Made by a program: the position numbers and the translations under genes. From positions 82,605 to 146,604 of the forward strand of contig NZ_PVZN01000015.1 of the NCBI RefSeq assembly GCF_003024385.1: 64,000 bases of DNA. Reading direction: 5' to 3'. The notes under the pieces are model-generated. The model was not told where the DNA came from, did no database searches, and worked only from the letters and a program-made list of their open reading frames with translations. Of this stretch, positions 43,652 through 51,648 are shown piece after piece. This stretch comes from Pseudomonas sp. BBP2017. GTDB lineage: Bacteria > Pseudomonadota > Gammaproteobacteria > Pseudomonadales > Pseudomonadaceae. Within the stretch, counting starts at the first letter, position 1. Every line of letters begins with the position of its first letter.

Positions 43652-44437
43652 ATGAAGAAACTCGCACTGCTTGGCGCACTGGCGCTATCTGTGTTTTCCC
43701 TGGCATCGCTGGCTGATGAGAAACCGCTGAAAATCGGTATCGAGGCCGCTTACCCACCGTTCGCCTCGAAGGCGCCAGATGGCAGCATCGTCGGCTTCGA
43801 CTACGACATCGGCAACGCCCTGTGCGAAGAGATGAAGGTCAAGTGCACCTGGGTCGAGCAAGAATTCGACGGCCTGATCCCGGCACTGAAAGTGCGCAAG
43901 ATCGACGCCATCCTCTCGTCCATGTCGATCACCGAAGATCGCAAGAAGTCTGTGGACTTCACCGGCAAGTACTACCTGACCCCGGCGCGCCTGGTAATGA
44001 AGGAAGGCACCACTGTCAGCGATAGCCTGGCCGAGCTCAAGGGCAAGAAGATCGGTGTTCAGCGTGGCTCGATCCACGACCGTTTCGCCAAGGAAGTCCT
44101 GGCTCCACAAGGTGCGACCATCGTTCCTTACGGCACCCAGAACGAAATCTACCTGGATGTCGCTGCCGGCCGTCTGGATGGCACCGTGGCCGATGCTACG
44201 CTGCTTGAAGATGGCTTCCTCAAGACTGACGCTGGCAAGGGCTATGCCTTCGTCGGCCCGTCCTTCACTGACGTGAAGTACTTCGGTGACGGGGTCGGCA
44301 TTGCCGTGCGCAAGGGCGACAAAGCCAACCTGGATCGCATCAACGCTGCCATCGCGGCTATCCGCGCCAATGGCAAGTACAAGCAGATTCAGGACAAGTA
44401 CTTCAACTTCGACATCTACGGCCCTGAAGCCCAGTAA
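43652..44437 (+). CDS. aotJ: Arginine/ornithine-binding periplasmic protein AotJ
   Basis: 261 residues from the ATG at 43652 (GGAG 7 bp upstream), with a signal peptide MKKLALLGALALSVFSLASLA. The bilobal amino-acid-binding fold is evident: KIGIEAAYPPFASKAPDGSIVGFDYDIGNALCEEM, FDGLIPALKVRKIDAILSSMSITEDRKKSVDFTGKYY. It captures L-arginine and L-ornithine for the AotQM-P transporter. It is the first gene of the aotJQMP-argR unit. The 434 bp between the acsA terminator (43217) and this start hold the ArgR half-sites and nothing else convincing. Confidence 0.95.
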   Translation: MKKLALLGALALSVFSLASLADEKPLKIGIEAAYPPFASKAPDGSIVGFDYDIGNALCEEMKVKCTWVEQEFDGLIPALKVRKIDAILSSMSITEDRKKSVDFTGKYYLTPARLVMKEGTTVSDSLAELKGKKIGVQRGSIHDRFAKEVLAPQGATIVPYGTQNEIYLDVAAGRLDGTVADATLLEDGFLKTDAGKGYAFVGPSFTDVKYFGDGVGIAVRKGDKANLDRINAAIAAIRANGKYKQIQDKYFNFDIYGPEAQ

Positions 44438-44527
44438 ATCGTCGACGTTTCACCTGTGTAATGGTGCAAGCAGCAGAGACTCTGAGGTTTGCACCATTTT
44501 TTCATCCCTAAGGTCGAGGACCTCATC

Positions 44528-45217
44528 ATGTTGAAAGGCTACGGGGCAGTTATCCTCGACGGCGTGTGGCTCACGCTGCAGCTTGCCTTGTCGTCCATGG
44601 CCCTGGCCATTGTACTCGGCCTTATCGGTGTGGCCCTGCGTCTGTCGCCGGTGCGTTGGCTGGCGTGGCTGGGCGACCTGTATTCCACGGTGATCCGCGG
44701 AATTCCCGATCTGGTTTTGATCCTGCTGATTTTCTACGGTGGTCAGGACCTGCTCAATCGTGTAGCACCGCTGCTCGGTTATGACGATTACATCGACCTC
44801 AATCCGCTGGTGGCGGGTGTCGGTACCCTGGGCTTCATTTTCGGCGCCTACCTTTCGGAAACCTTCCGCGGTGCCTTCATGGCGATTCCCAAGGGGCAGG
44901 GCGAGGCTGGCATGGCTTACGGCATGAGCAGTCTGCAGGTGTTCTTCCGGGTCATGGTGCCGCAGATGATTCGCCTGGCGATTCCAGGTTTCACCAATAA
45001 CTGGCTGGTTCTGACCAAGGCCACGGCGCTGATTTCGGTGGTCGGTCTGCAAGACATGATGTTCAAGGCCAAGCAGGCGGCGGATGCCACCCGCGAGCCT
45101 TTCACCTTCTTCCTGGCGGTCGCGGCCCTGTATCTGGTGATCACCAGTGTCTCGCTGCTGGCCCTGCGTTACCTCGAGAAGCGCTACTCGGTTGGCGTAA
45201 AGGCGGCTGAACTATGA
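44528..45217 (+). CDS. aotQ: Arginine/ornithine ABC permease AotQ
   Basis: 229 residues from the ATG at 44528 (MLKGYGAVILDGVWLTLQLALSSMALAIVLGLIGVALRLSP), typical of HisQ/ArtQ-type permeases with five helices. The inner-face EAA loop reads EAGMAYGMSSLQVFFRVMVPQMIRLAIPG (about 131-160). Forms a heterodimer with AotM. The last bases (ATGA) overlap the aotM start, giving translational coupling. The 90-bp gap after aotJ contains no obvious hairpin. Confidence 0.95.
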   Translation: MLKGYGAVILDGVWLTLQLALSSMALAIVLGLIGVALRLSPVRWLAWLGDLYSTVIRGIPDLVLILLIFYGGQDLLNRVAPLLGYDDYIDLNPLVAGVGTLGFIFGAYLSETFRGAFMAIPKGQGEAGMAYGMSSLQVFFRVMVPQMIRLAIPGFTNNWLVLTKATALISVVGLQDMMFKAKQAADATREPFTFFLAVAALYLVITSVSLLALRYLEKRYSVGVKAAEL

Positions 45218-45912
45218 TTTTCGACTACAACGTCATCTGGGAAGCGCTGCCGCTGTACCTGGGCGGTTTGCTGACCACCCTCAAGTTGCTGGCGCTGTCG
45301 CTTTTCTTCGGTCTGCTGACGGCTATTCCGCTGGGTTTGATGCGGGTGTCCAAGCAGCCGCTGGTCAACCTGATCGCCTGGCTCTACACCTATGTGATTC
45401 GCGGCACGCCGATGCTGGTGCAGTTGTTCCTGATCTACTACGGTCTGGCTCAGTTCGAAGCGGTGCGTGAGAGCTTCCTCTGGCCGTGGCTGTCGAGTGC
45501 AACTTTCTGTGCGTGTCTGGCCTTTGCCATCAACACCAGTGCCTACACTGCGGAAATCATTGCTGGCAGCCTCAAGGCCACGCCGCATGGCGAGATCGAG
45601 GCGGCCAAGGCTGTGGGTATGTCGCGGATCAAGATGTACCGTCGCATTCTGCTGCCGTCGGCCCTGCGCCGGGCCCTGCCGCAGTACAGCAACGAAGTGA
45701 TCATGATGCTGCAGACCACCAGTCTGGCATCGATCGTCACCCTGATCGATATCACCGGTGCGGCGCGCACGGTCAACGCCCAGTATTACTTGCCGTTCGA
45801 AGCCTATATCACCGCCGGCGTGTTCTACCTGTGCCTGACGTTCATTCTGGTGCGCCTGTTCAAGCTGGCTGAGCGCCGCTGGCTCGGCTACCTGGCGCCG
45901 CGCAAGGCCTGA
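45214..45912 (+). CDS. aotM: Arginine/ornithine ABC permease AotM
   Basis: 232 residues, HisM/ArtM-type. Five membrane segments; the EAA loop is EIEAAKAVGMSRIKMYRRILLPSALRRALPQYSNEVIMMLQTTSLASIVTLIDITGAAR. Starts within the aotQ stop. Together with AotQ it makes the membrane channel. Downstream there is only 66 bp to aotP: the aotO gene found here in P. aeruginosa is absent. Confidence 0.95.
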   Translation: MIFDYNVIWEALPLYLGGLLTTLKLLALSLFFGLLTAIPLGLMRVSKQPLVNLIAWLYTYVIRGTPMLVQLFLIYYGLAQFEAVRESFLWPWLSSATFCACLAFAINTSAYTAEIIAGSLKATPHGEIEAAKAVGMSRIKMYRRILLPSALRRALPQYSNEVIMMLQTTSLASIVTLIDITGAARTVNAQYYLPFEAYITAGVFYLCLTFILVRLFKLAERRWLGYLAPRKA

Positions 45913-45978
45913 GGCCTGCGGTAACTTTTTTGCCCTGAGCGTTAGCTCAAGACTGACTGCTTTGTGAGAACCGACAGC

Positions 45979-46743
45979 ATGTACAAACTCGAAGTCCAAG
46001 ATCTGCATAAACGCTATGGCAGTCACGAAGTGCTCAAGGGCGTGTCCCTGGCTGCCAAGGCGGGCGACGTGATCAGCATCATCGGCTCCAGTGGTTCGGG
46101 CAAGAGTACCTTCCTGCGCTGCATCAACCTGCTTGAGCAGCCGCACGCGGGTAAGATCCTGCTCAACAATGAAGAGCTCAAGCTGGTGGCAAACAAGGAC
46201 GGCGCGCTCAAGGCTGCCGATCCCAAGCAGCTGCAGCGCATGCGTTCGCGTCTGTCGATGGTGTTCCAGCACTTCAACCTGTGGTCGCACATGACCGCGC
46301 TGGAAAACATCATCGAAGCGCCGGTTCACGTGTTGGGCATGTCGAAAAAGGACGCCCTGGAAAAGGCCGAGCACTACCTGGCCAAGGTCGGGGTTGCCCA
46401 TCGCAAGGACGCCTATCCTGGGCATATGTCCGGTGGTGAGCAGCAGCGTGTGGCGATTGCTCGCGCGCTGGCCATGGAGCCGGAGGTCATGCTGTTCGAC
46501 GAGCCGACCTCGGCGCTCGATCCCGAGCTGGTCGGGGATGTGCTCAAGGTCATGCAGGCATTGGCCCAGGAAGGCCGGACCATGGTGGTGGTGACCCACG
46601 AGATGGGCTTTGCCCGCGAGGTGTCGAATCAGTTGGTGTTCCTGCATAAAGGCCTGGTGGAGGAGAGTGGCAATCCACGCGAGGTGCTGGTCAATCCGCA
46701 ATCCGAGCGTCTGCAACAGTTCCTTTCGGGCAGCCTGAAGTAA
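45979..46743 (+). CDS. aotP: Arginine/ornithine ABC transporter ATP-binding protein AotP
   Basis: 254 residues from the ATG at 45979 (MYKLEVQDLHKRYGSHEVLKGVS), matching the P. aeruginosa AotP start; a GTG at 45964 is in frame. Walker A GSSGSGKST (about 38-46), Q-loop VFQHFNLWSH, signature MSGGEQQR, Walker B VMLFDEPTSALDPEL and H-loop VTHEMGFA. It powers AotQM. Confidence 0.96.
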   Translation: MYKLEVQDLHKRYGSHEVLKGVSLAAKAGDVISIIGSSGSGKSTFLRCINLLEQPHAGKILLNNEELKLVANKDGALKAADPKQLQRMRSRLSMVFQHFNLWSHMTALENIIEAPVHVLGMSKKDALEKAEHYLAKVGVAHRKDAYPGHMSGGEQQRVAIARALAMEPEVMLFDEPTSALDPELVGDVLKVMQALAQEGRTMVVVTHEMGFAREVSNQLVFLHKGLVEESGNPREVLVNPQSERLQQFLSGSLK

Positions 46744-46772
46744 GATTGCCGTTTTGCACCAGAATGGGTCAT

Positions 46773-46791
46773 GCTGCGAGCTCATCGCAGC
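46773..46791 (+). other. Stem-loop between aotP and argR
   Basis: GCTGCGA-GCTCA-TCGCAGC is a perfect 7-bp stem with a 5-nt loop in the 98-bp gap. No T tract follows, so it may stabilise the upstream mRNA or reduce read-through into argR, rather than terminate fully. Confidence 0.55.
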
Positions 46792-46841
46792 TTGACCAGG
46801 CCCTATCTTCTTGACCTCCTCTCAGGTTTCGGACCGCACCC

Positions 46842-47822
46842 ATGACCACCCAGCGCATCGGTTTTCTCATCTGGCCCAGCACCAAAGCTTTGACCCTGGC
46901 GCTGGCCGAAGAGGTTTTGCGGGTTGCCCAGCGCGTCCATCCAGAGGTGGTCTACGAGTTGCTGTTCCTGCAGGCAGAGCCTGCGGCCGAAGGCGTCTGG
47001 CGCTTGCCGGGTGAACCGTGGGCAGGACGTCTGGAAGGTTGCCAAAAGCTGTTTTTGCTGGCCGATGAGCCACCTCAGGCGGTGGTGTCGGGGCTGGCCA
47101 GTGCGCTCAAGCAATTGGCCCGTGCCGGTTGTGTGGTCGGTGGTTTGTCGGCGGGGGTTTATCCGTTGGCGCAGCTGGGTTTGCTCGATGGCTATCGCGC
47201 GGCGGTACACTGGCGTTGGCAGGATGATTTTGCCGAGCGTTTCCCTAAGGTTATCGCCACCAGCCATCTATTCGACTGGGACCGTGATCGCCTGACCGCT
47301 TGTGGCGGGATGTCGGTGATTGATCTGTTGCTAGCGGTGCTGGCCCGGGATCATGGGGCCGAGCTTGCCGGAGCGGTGTCGGAAGAATTGGTGGTCGAGC
47401 GCATTCGTGAGGGGGGGGAGCGCCAGCGTATTCCGTTGCAGAACCGCCTGGGCTCGAGTCATCCGAAGTTGACCCAGGCAGTGCTGTTGATGGAGGCCAA
47501 TATCGAAGAGCCGTTGACCACTGATGAGATCGCTCAGCATGTGTGTGTGTCGCGCCGACAGCTGGAGCGGATCTTCAAGCAGTACCTCAATCGTGTGCCG
47601 AGTCAGTATTACCTGGAACTGCGCCTGAACAAGGCGCGACAGATGCTGATGCAGACCAGCAAGTCGATCATCCAGATCGGCCTGTCCTGCGGTTTCTCTT
47701 CGGGGCCGCATTTCTCCAGCGCTTATCGCAACTTCTTTGGCGCAACGCCACGGGAAGATCGTAACCAGCGACGAAGCAGCAGTCCTTTTGAATTGTCTTC
47801 GGTGCCTGCCGAGCGCGGTTGA
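46842..47822 (+). CDS. argR: ArgR, AraC-type arginine regulator with DJ-1/GATase1-like domain
   Basis: 326 residues. The N-terminal half (RIGFLIWPSTKALTLALAEEVLRVAQRVHPEVVYELLFL, GCVVGGLSAGVYPLAQLGLLDGYRAAVHWRWQDDF) is the GATase1-like fold shared with CdhR-type regulators. The C-terminal HTH pair spans about 225-310 (TTDEIAQHVCVSRRQLERIFKQYLNRVPSQYYLELRL; SIIQIGLSCGFSSGPHFSSAYRNFFGATPRED). It activates arginine uptake and the succinyltransferase pathway in response to arginine and represses biosynthesis. The neighbouring aot and aru units, each with TGTCGC-type half-sites, fit that role. Confidence 0.94.
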   Translation: MTTQRIGFLIWPSTKALTLALAEEVLRVAQRVHPEVVYELLFLQAEPAAEGVWRLPGEPWAGRLEGCQKLFLLADEPPQAVVSGLASALKQLARAGCVVGGLSAGVYPLAQLGLLDGYRAAVHWRWQDDFAERFPKVIATSHLFDWDRDRLTACGGMSVIDLLLAVLARDHGAELAGAVSEELVVERIREGGERQRIPLQNRLGSSHPKLTQAVLLMEANIEEPLTTDEIAQHVCVSRRQLERIFKQYLNRVPSQYYLELRLNKARQMLMQTSKSIIQIGLSCGFSSGPHFSSAYRNFFGATPREDRNQRRSSSPFELSSVPAERG

Positions 47823-47831
47823 GCTGCGCAG

Positions 47832-47900
47832 CGTAGGAGCCCGCCTTGCTGGCGATGAAATCGGCGCGGGATCAGGTGTTGCGCGGTGTTTGCATCGCTG
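47832..47900. repeat. Degenerate REP-like inverted repeat between argR and aruC
   Basis: TAGGAGCCCGCCTTGCTGGCGAT (from 47834) and the diverged complement around GCATCGCTGGCAAAGCCAGC (47891) resemble the second REP type in this genome (also at 55845). Confidence 0.5.
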
Positions 47901-48029
47901 GCAAAGCCAGCGCCCACAAAAGATCAGGCAAGGCGGCTTGCCCAGTGATCAATCCAACCATTCCCCGTCCGTACAGAATCTCCCCACCACACCCGCGCAC
48001 CGTTTAAACTGCGCCTTTGCGACCCTATT

Positions 48030-48096
48030 TGTCGCATTACCGTAAGCCTTGTTAAAACAGGGTTTGGCGCTATAAGAAGTTGTCGCTTGGCGGCAA
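48030..48096 (+). promoter_or_regulatory. Predicted ArgR half-sites and promoter of the aru operon
   Basis: Two exact matches to TGTCGC-N8-AA: 48030-48045 and 48081-48096. Between them lies a possible promoter, TTGTTA (48049-48054) and TATAAG (48071-48076) at 16-bp spacing. The sites stand 80-145 bp before the aruC start. The pairing with the sites at 43484 supports a shared ArgR regulon. A role in activation is inferred from P. aeruginosa. Confidence 0.7.
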
Positions 48097-48174
48097 GGTC
48101 AGGCGCCAATCTGTCCTTACAATCCCCCCATCGCTCGCCAGTTCCAGGCAGGCGTTCCTCTTCAGGAGACTCCG

Positions 48175-49395
48175 ATGTCCGCTCCGCAAGCTCCGGTGCA
48201 ACGCGCCGATTTCGATCAGGTAATGGTTCCCAATTACGCACCGGCGGCTTTTATCCCCGTTCGTGGTGCGGGCTCCCGAGTCTGGGATCAGTCGGGCCGC
48301 GAGCTGATCGACTTCGCGGGCGGGATTGCCGTTAACGTTTTGGGTCATGCTCACCCGGCGCTGGTTGGCGCGCTGACCGAGCAGGCCAACAAGCTGTGGC
48401 ACGTGTCTAACGTGTTCACCAACGAACCCGCCCTGCGTCTGGCCCACAAACTGGTCGATGCGACCTTCGCTGAGCGAGCGTTCTTCTGCAACTCCGGCGC
48501 CGAAGCCAACGAGGCTGCCTTCAAGCTGGCCCGTCGTGTTGCCCACGACCGATTCGGTCCGGAAAAGCACGAAATCATCGCCACTGTTAACAGCTTCCAC
48601 GGCCGCACCCTGTTCACCGTGAGCGTCGGCGGTCAGCCGAAGTACTCCGATGGCTTCGGTCCGAAGATCACCGGTATCAGCCATGTGCCGTACAACGATC
48701 TGGAAGCGCTCAAGGCTCAGATCTCCGACAAGACCTGCGCCGTGGTCATCGAACCGATCCAGGGCGAGAGCGGTGTGGTCCCGGCAGATGTCGCCTACCT
48801 GCAAGGCGCCCGCGAACTGTGCGACAAGCACAATGCGTTGCTGATCTTCGACGAAGTGCAGACCGGCGTTGGCCGTACCGGCGAGCTGTTCGCCTATATG
48901 CATTACGGCGTGACCCCGGACATCCTCTCCAGCGCCAAGAGCCTGGGCGGCGGTTTCCCGATCGGCGCCATGCTGACCACCGAAGCCCTGGCCAAGCACC
49001 TGGCCGTCGGTACCCACGGCACTACCTACGGCGGCAACCCGCTGGCCTGTGCCGTAGCCAATGCAGTGCTGGACGTGGTCAATACCCCTGAGGTACTGGC
49101 GGGCGTCAAGGCCAAGCACCAGAAGTTCAAGGCCCGTCTGGAGCAGATCGGCGAGAAGTACGGCCTGTTCACCCAGGTACGTGGCATTGGCCTGCTGATC
49201 GGTTGCGTGTTGTCCGAAGCCTGGAAAGGCAAGGCCAAAGACGTTTTCAACGCGGCTGAGAAAGAAGGCCTGATGGTGTTGCAAGCTGGTCCCGATGTAG
49301 TGCGTTTCGCCCCGAGCCTGGTGGTCGAAGATGCCGATATCGACGAAGGCCTGGACCGTTTCGAACGCGCTGCGGCAAAACTGACCCAGGCCTGA
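48175..49395 (+). CDS. aruC: Succinylornithine/acetylornithine aminotransferase AruC
   Basis: 406 residues, class III PLP aminotransferase. The segment SGAEANEAAFKLARRVAHD and the PLP site LLIFDEVQTGVGRTGELFAYMHYGVTPDILSSAKSLGGGFPIGAML (lysine in SSAKSLGGG) are characteristic of ArgD/AstC. In the aru cluster it converts succinylornithine to succinylglutamate semialdehyde; the same enzyme can serve as acetylornithine aminotransferase in biosynthesis. First gene of aruC-F-G-D-B-E. A ribosome site AGGAGA precedes the ATG. Confidence 0.96.
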   Translation: MSAPQAPVQRADFDQVMVPNYAPAAFIPVRGAGSRVWDQSGRELIDFAGGIAVNVLGHAHPALVGALTEQANKLWHVSNVFTNEPALRLAHKLVDATFAERAFFCNSGAEANEAAFKLARRVAHDRFGPEKHEIIATVNSFHGRTLFTVSVGGQPKYSDGFGPKITGISHVPYNDLEALKAQISDKTCAVVIEPIQGESGVVPADVAYLQGARELCDKHNALLIFDEVQTGVGRTGELFAYMHYGVTPDILSSAKSLGGGFPIGAMLTTEALAKHLAVGTHGTTYGGNPLACAVANAVLDVVNTPEVLAGVKAKHQKFKARLEQIGEKYGLFTQVRGIGLLIGCVLSEAWKGKAKDVFNAAEKEGLMVLQAGPDVVRFAPSLVVEDADIDEGLDRFERAAAKLTQA

Positions 49396-49528
49396 TTGGC
49401 GCCTGTGGTCCTTTCGCCGGCCCCTCAGGGCCGGCGAATCCGAATTCCAGAGCACGTGCCCTGCGGGCGCTTGCTGTTTTTTTCTGTGCCGGCAATGGCT
49501 GGCCTGTTTTCCCGAAAGGAGTGACACC

Positions 49529-50548
49529 ATGCTGGTGATGCGCCCCGCGCAAATGGCTGATCTGGGCGAAGTACAGCGTCTGGCCGCGGACAGCCCCATT
49601 GGTGTCACGTCCTTGCCGGATGATGCCGGGCGTCTGAGCGACAAGATTGCCGCCTCGGAAACATCCTTTGCTGCCGAAGTCAGCTTCAACGGCGAAGAGA
49701 GTTATTTCTTCGTACTTGAAGACAGTGCCACCGGCAAGCTGGTCGGCTGCTCGGCCATCGTCGCGTCGGCGGGCTATTCCGAGCCGTTCTACAGCTTTCG
49801 TAACGAGACCTTTGTGCATGCTTCGCGCGAGCTGAAGATCCACAACAAGATACATGTGCTTTCGCAGTGTCATGACCTGACCGGCAACAGCCTGCTGACC
49901 AGCTTCTACGTCCTGCCAGAATTGGTCGGCACTGGCGGCTCGGAGCTCAACTCCCGTGGCCGTCTGCTGTTCATGGCCGCTCATCCCGAGCGTTTCGCCG
50001 ACTCGGTGGTGACCGAGATCGTCGGCTACAGCGACGAGAGCGGTGACTCGCCGTTCTGGGATGCCATCGGGCGCAACTTCTTCGACCTCAACTACGCCGA
50101 GGCCGAGCGCCTGTGTGGCCTCAAGAGCCGGACCTTCCTGGCCGAGCTGATGCCGCACTACCCGATCTACGTGCCGTTACTGCCGGACGCCGCGCAAGAG
50201 GCCATGGGCCAGGTTCATCCACGTGCACAGATCACCTTCGACATTTTGATGCGCGAAGGCTTCGAGACCGATCACTACATTGACATTTTCGACGGTGGCC
50301 CGACCTTGCATGCGCGGGTCTCGAGCATCCGTTCGATTGCCCAGAGCCGCGTGGTGCCGGTCAAGCTTGACAGCACCGTAGTCAAGGGCGGACGCCCCTA
50401 CCTGGTCTGCAATGGCCAGTTGCAGGACTACCGCGCGGTGCTCCTGGAGCTGGATTGGGTGCCTGGCAAACCGGTCACCCTGAGTCTTGAAGCCGCCGAA
50501 GCCCTGGGCGTCGGTGAGGGCGCCAGCGTGCGCCTGGTCGCGGTTTGA
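49529..50548 (+). CDS. aruF: Arginine N-succinyltransferase alpha subunit AruF
   Basis: 339 residues of the AstA family, starting MLVMRPAQMADLGEVQRLAADSPIGVTSLPDDAGRLSDKI. It is paralogous to AruG downstream (shared motifs SLxxDxxRLSDKI, DLTGNSLLTSFYV, GRNFFDLNYAEAERL, AELMPHYPIYVPLLP, FDGGPTLHARVSSIRSI). AruF and AruG together transfer succinyl from succinyl-CoA to the alpha-amino group of arginine or ornithine. A ribosome site AAAGGAG lies 8 bp before the start. Confidence 0.95.
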   Translation: MLVMRPAQMADLGEVQRLAADSPIGVTSLPDDAGRLSDKIAASETSFAAEVSFNGEESYFFVLEDSATGKLVGCSAIVASAGYSEPFYSFRNETFVHASRELKIHNKIHVLSQCHDLTGNSLLTSFYVLPELVGTGGSELNSRGRLLFMAAHPERFADSVVTEIVGYSDESGDSPFWDAIGRNFFDLNYAEAERLCGLKSRTFLAELMPHYPIYVPLLPDAAQEAMGQVHPRAQITFDILMREGFETDHYIDIFDGGPTLHARVSSIRSIAQSRVVPVKLDSTVVKGGRPYLVCNGQLQDYRAVLLELDWVPGKPVTLSLEAAEALGVGEGASVRLVAV

Positions 50549-50622
50549 TTCCTGCGGTTCGATAACCGAGCCCCCAGGTCGAGTTTCGCGGCAGGCCAAA
50601 GGCCGCCGCCCGAGGAGATAGC

Positions 50623-51648
50623 ATGATCGTTCGTCCCGTACGCAGCAGCGATTTACCGGCGCTGATCGAATTGGCGCGCAGCACCGGTACCGGCCTGACC
50701 ACCTTGCCGGCCAACGAGGAGCGCCTGGCGCACCGGGTCAGTTGGGCTGAGAAGACCTTCCGGGGTGAGGCGGAGCGCGGCGACGCTGACTACCTGTTCG
50801 TGCTGGAAAACGACGAAGGCGTAGTGGTCGGGATTTCCGCCATTGCCGGTGCCGTCGGCTTGCGCGAGCCCTGGTACAACTACCGGGTCGGTCTGACAGT
50901 AAGCGCCTCGCAAGAGCTGAACATCTACCGGGAGATCCCGACACTGTTCCTCGCCAATGACCTGACCGGCAACTCCGAGTTGTGCTCGTTGTTCCTGCGC
51001 GGCGACCATCGCAGCGGCCTCAACGGCCGTCTGCTGGCCAAGGCGCGCCTGCTGTTCATCGCCGAGTTTGCCGAGCTGTTCGGTAACAAGATCATTGCCG
51101 AGATGCGCGGCATGTCGGATGAGCAGGGGCGTTCACCGTTCTGGGAAAGCCTGGGCCGACACTTCTTCAAAATGGAGTTCAGCCAGGCGGATTACCTGAC
51201 CGGTGTCGGTAACAAGGCGTTCATCGCCGAGCTGATGCCCAAGTTTCCGCTGTATACCTGTTTCCTTTCCGAAGACGCTCGCGGCGTGATCGGTCGCGTC
51301 CACACCGACACCGAGCCGGCCCTGGCCATGCTCAAGAGCGAAGGCTTCAGCTATCAGGGCTATGTCGACATCTTCGACGCAGGCCCCGCTGTGGAGTGTG
51401 AAACCTCCAAGATCCGTGCGGTGCACGACAGCCAGGCGCTGGTGTTGGCCGTTGGCACGCCGGGCGACGATGCCACGCCATTCATCATCCATAACCGTAA
51501 GCGCGAAGAGTGCCGCATCACTGCGGCGCCGGCGCGCCTGGCGGCCGGTACCCTGGTGGTCGATCCGTTGACCGCAAAACGCCTGCGCCTGAGCGCCGGT
51601 GACCAGGTGCGTGCCGTGCCGCTGTCTGCTGCCCGGGAGGCCAAGTAA
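50623..51648 (+). CDS. aruG: Arginine N-succinyltransferase beta subunit AruG
   Basis: 341 residues, second AstA-family subunit (MIVRPVRSSDLPALIELARSTGTGLTTLPANEERLAHRVSWAEKTF). The shared core includes GRHFFKMEFSQADYLTGVGNKAFIAELMPKFPLYTCFLSEDARGVIG and FDAGPAVECETSKIRAV. The pair arose by duplication and acts as a hetero-oligomer. Stop and the aruD start overlap by one base (TAATG). Confidence 0.95.
   Translation: MIVRPVRSSDLPALIELARSTGTGLTTLPANEERLAHRVSWAEKTFRGEAERGDADYLFVLENDEGVVVGISAIAGAVGLREPWYNYRVGLTVSASQELNIYREIPTLFLANDLTGNSELCSLFLRGDHRSGLNGRLLAKARLLFIAEFAELFGNKIIAEMRGMSDEQGRSPFWESLGRHFFKMEFSQADYLTGVGNKAFIAELMPKFPLYTCFLSEDARGVIGRVHTDTEPALAMLKSEGFSYQGYVDIFDAGPAVECETSKIRAVHDSQALVLAVGTPGDDATPFIIHNRKREECRITAAPARLAAGTLVVDPLTAKRLRLSAGDQVRAVPLSAAREAK

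Noticed and set aside
45184..46785. 533-codon minus-strand frame across aotM-aotP
   Set aside because: Opposes two convincing genes in frame with their third positions; no start context.
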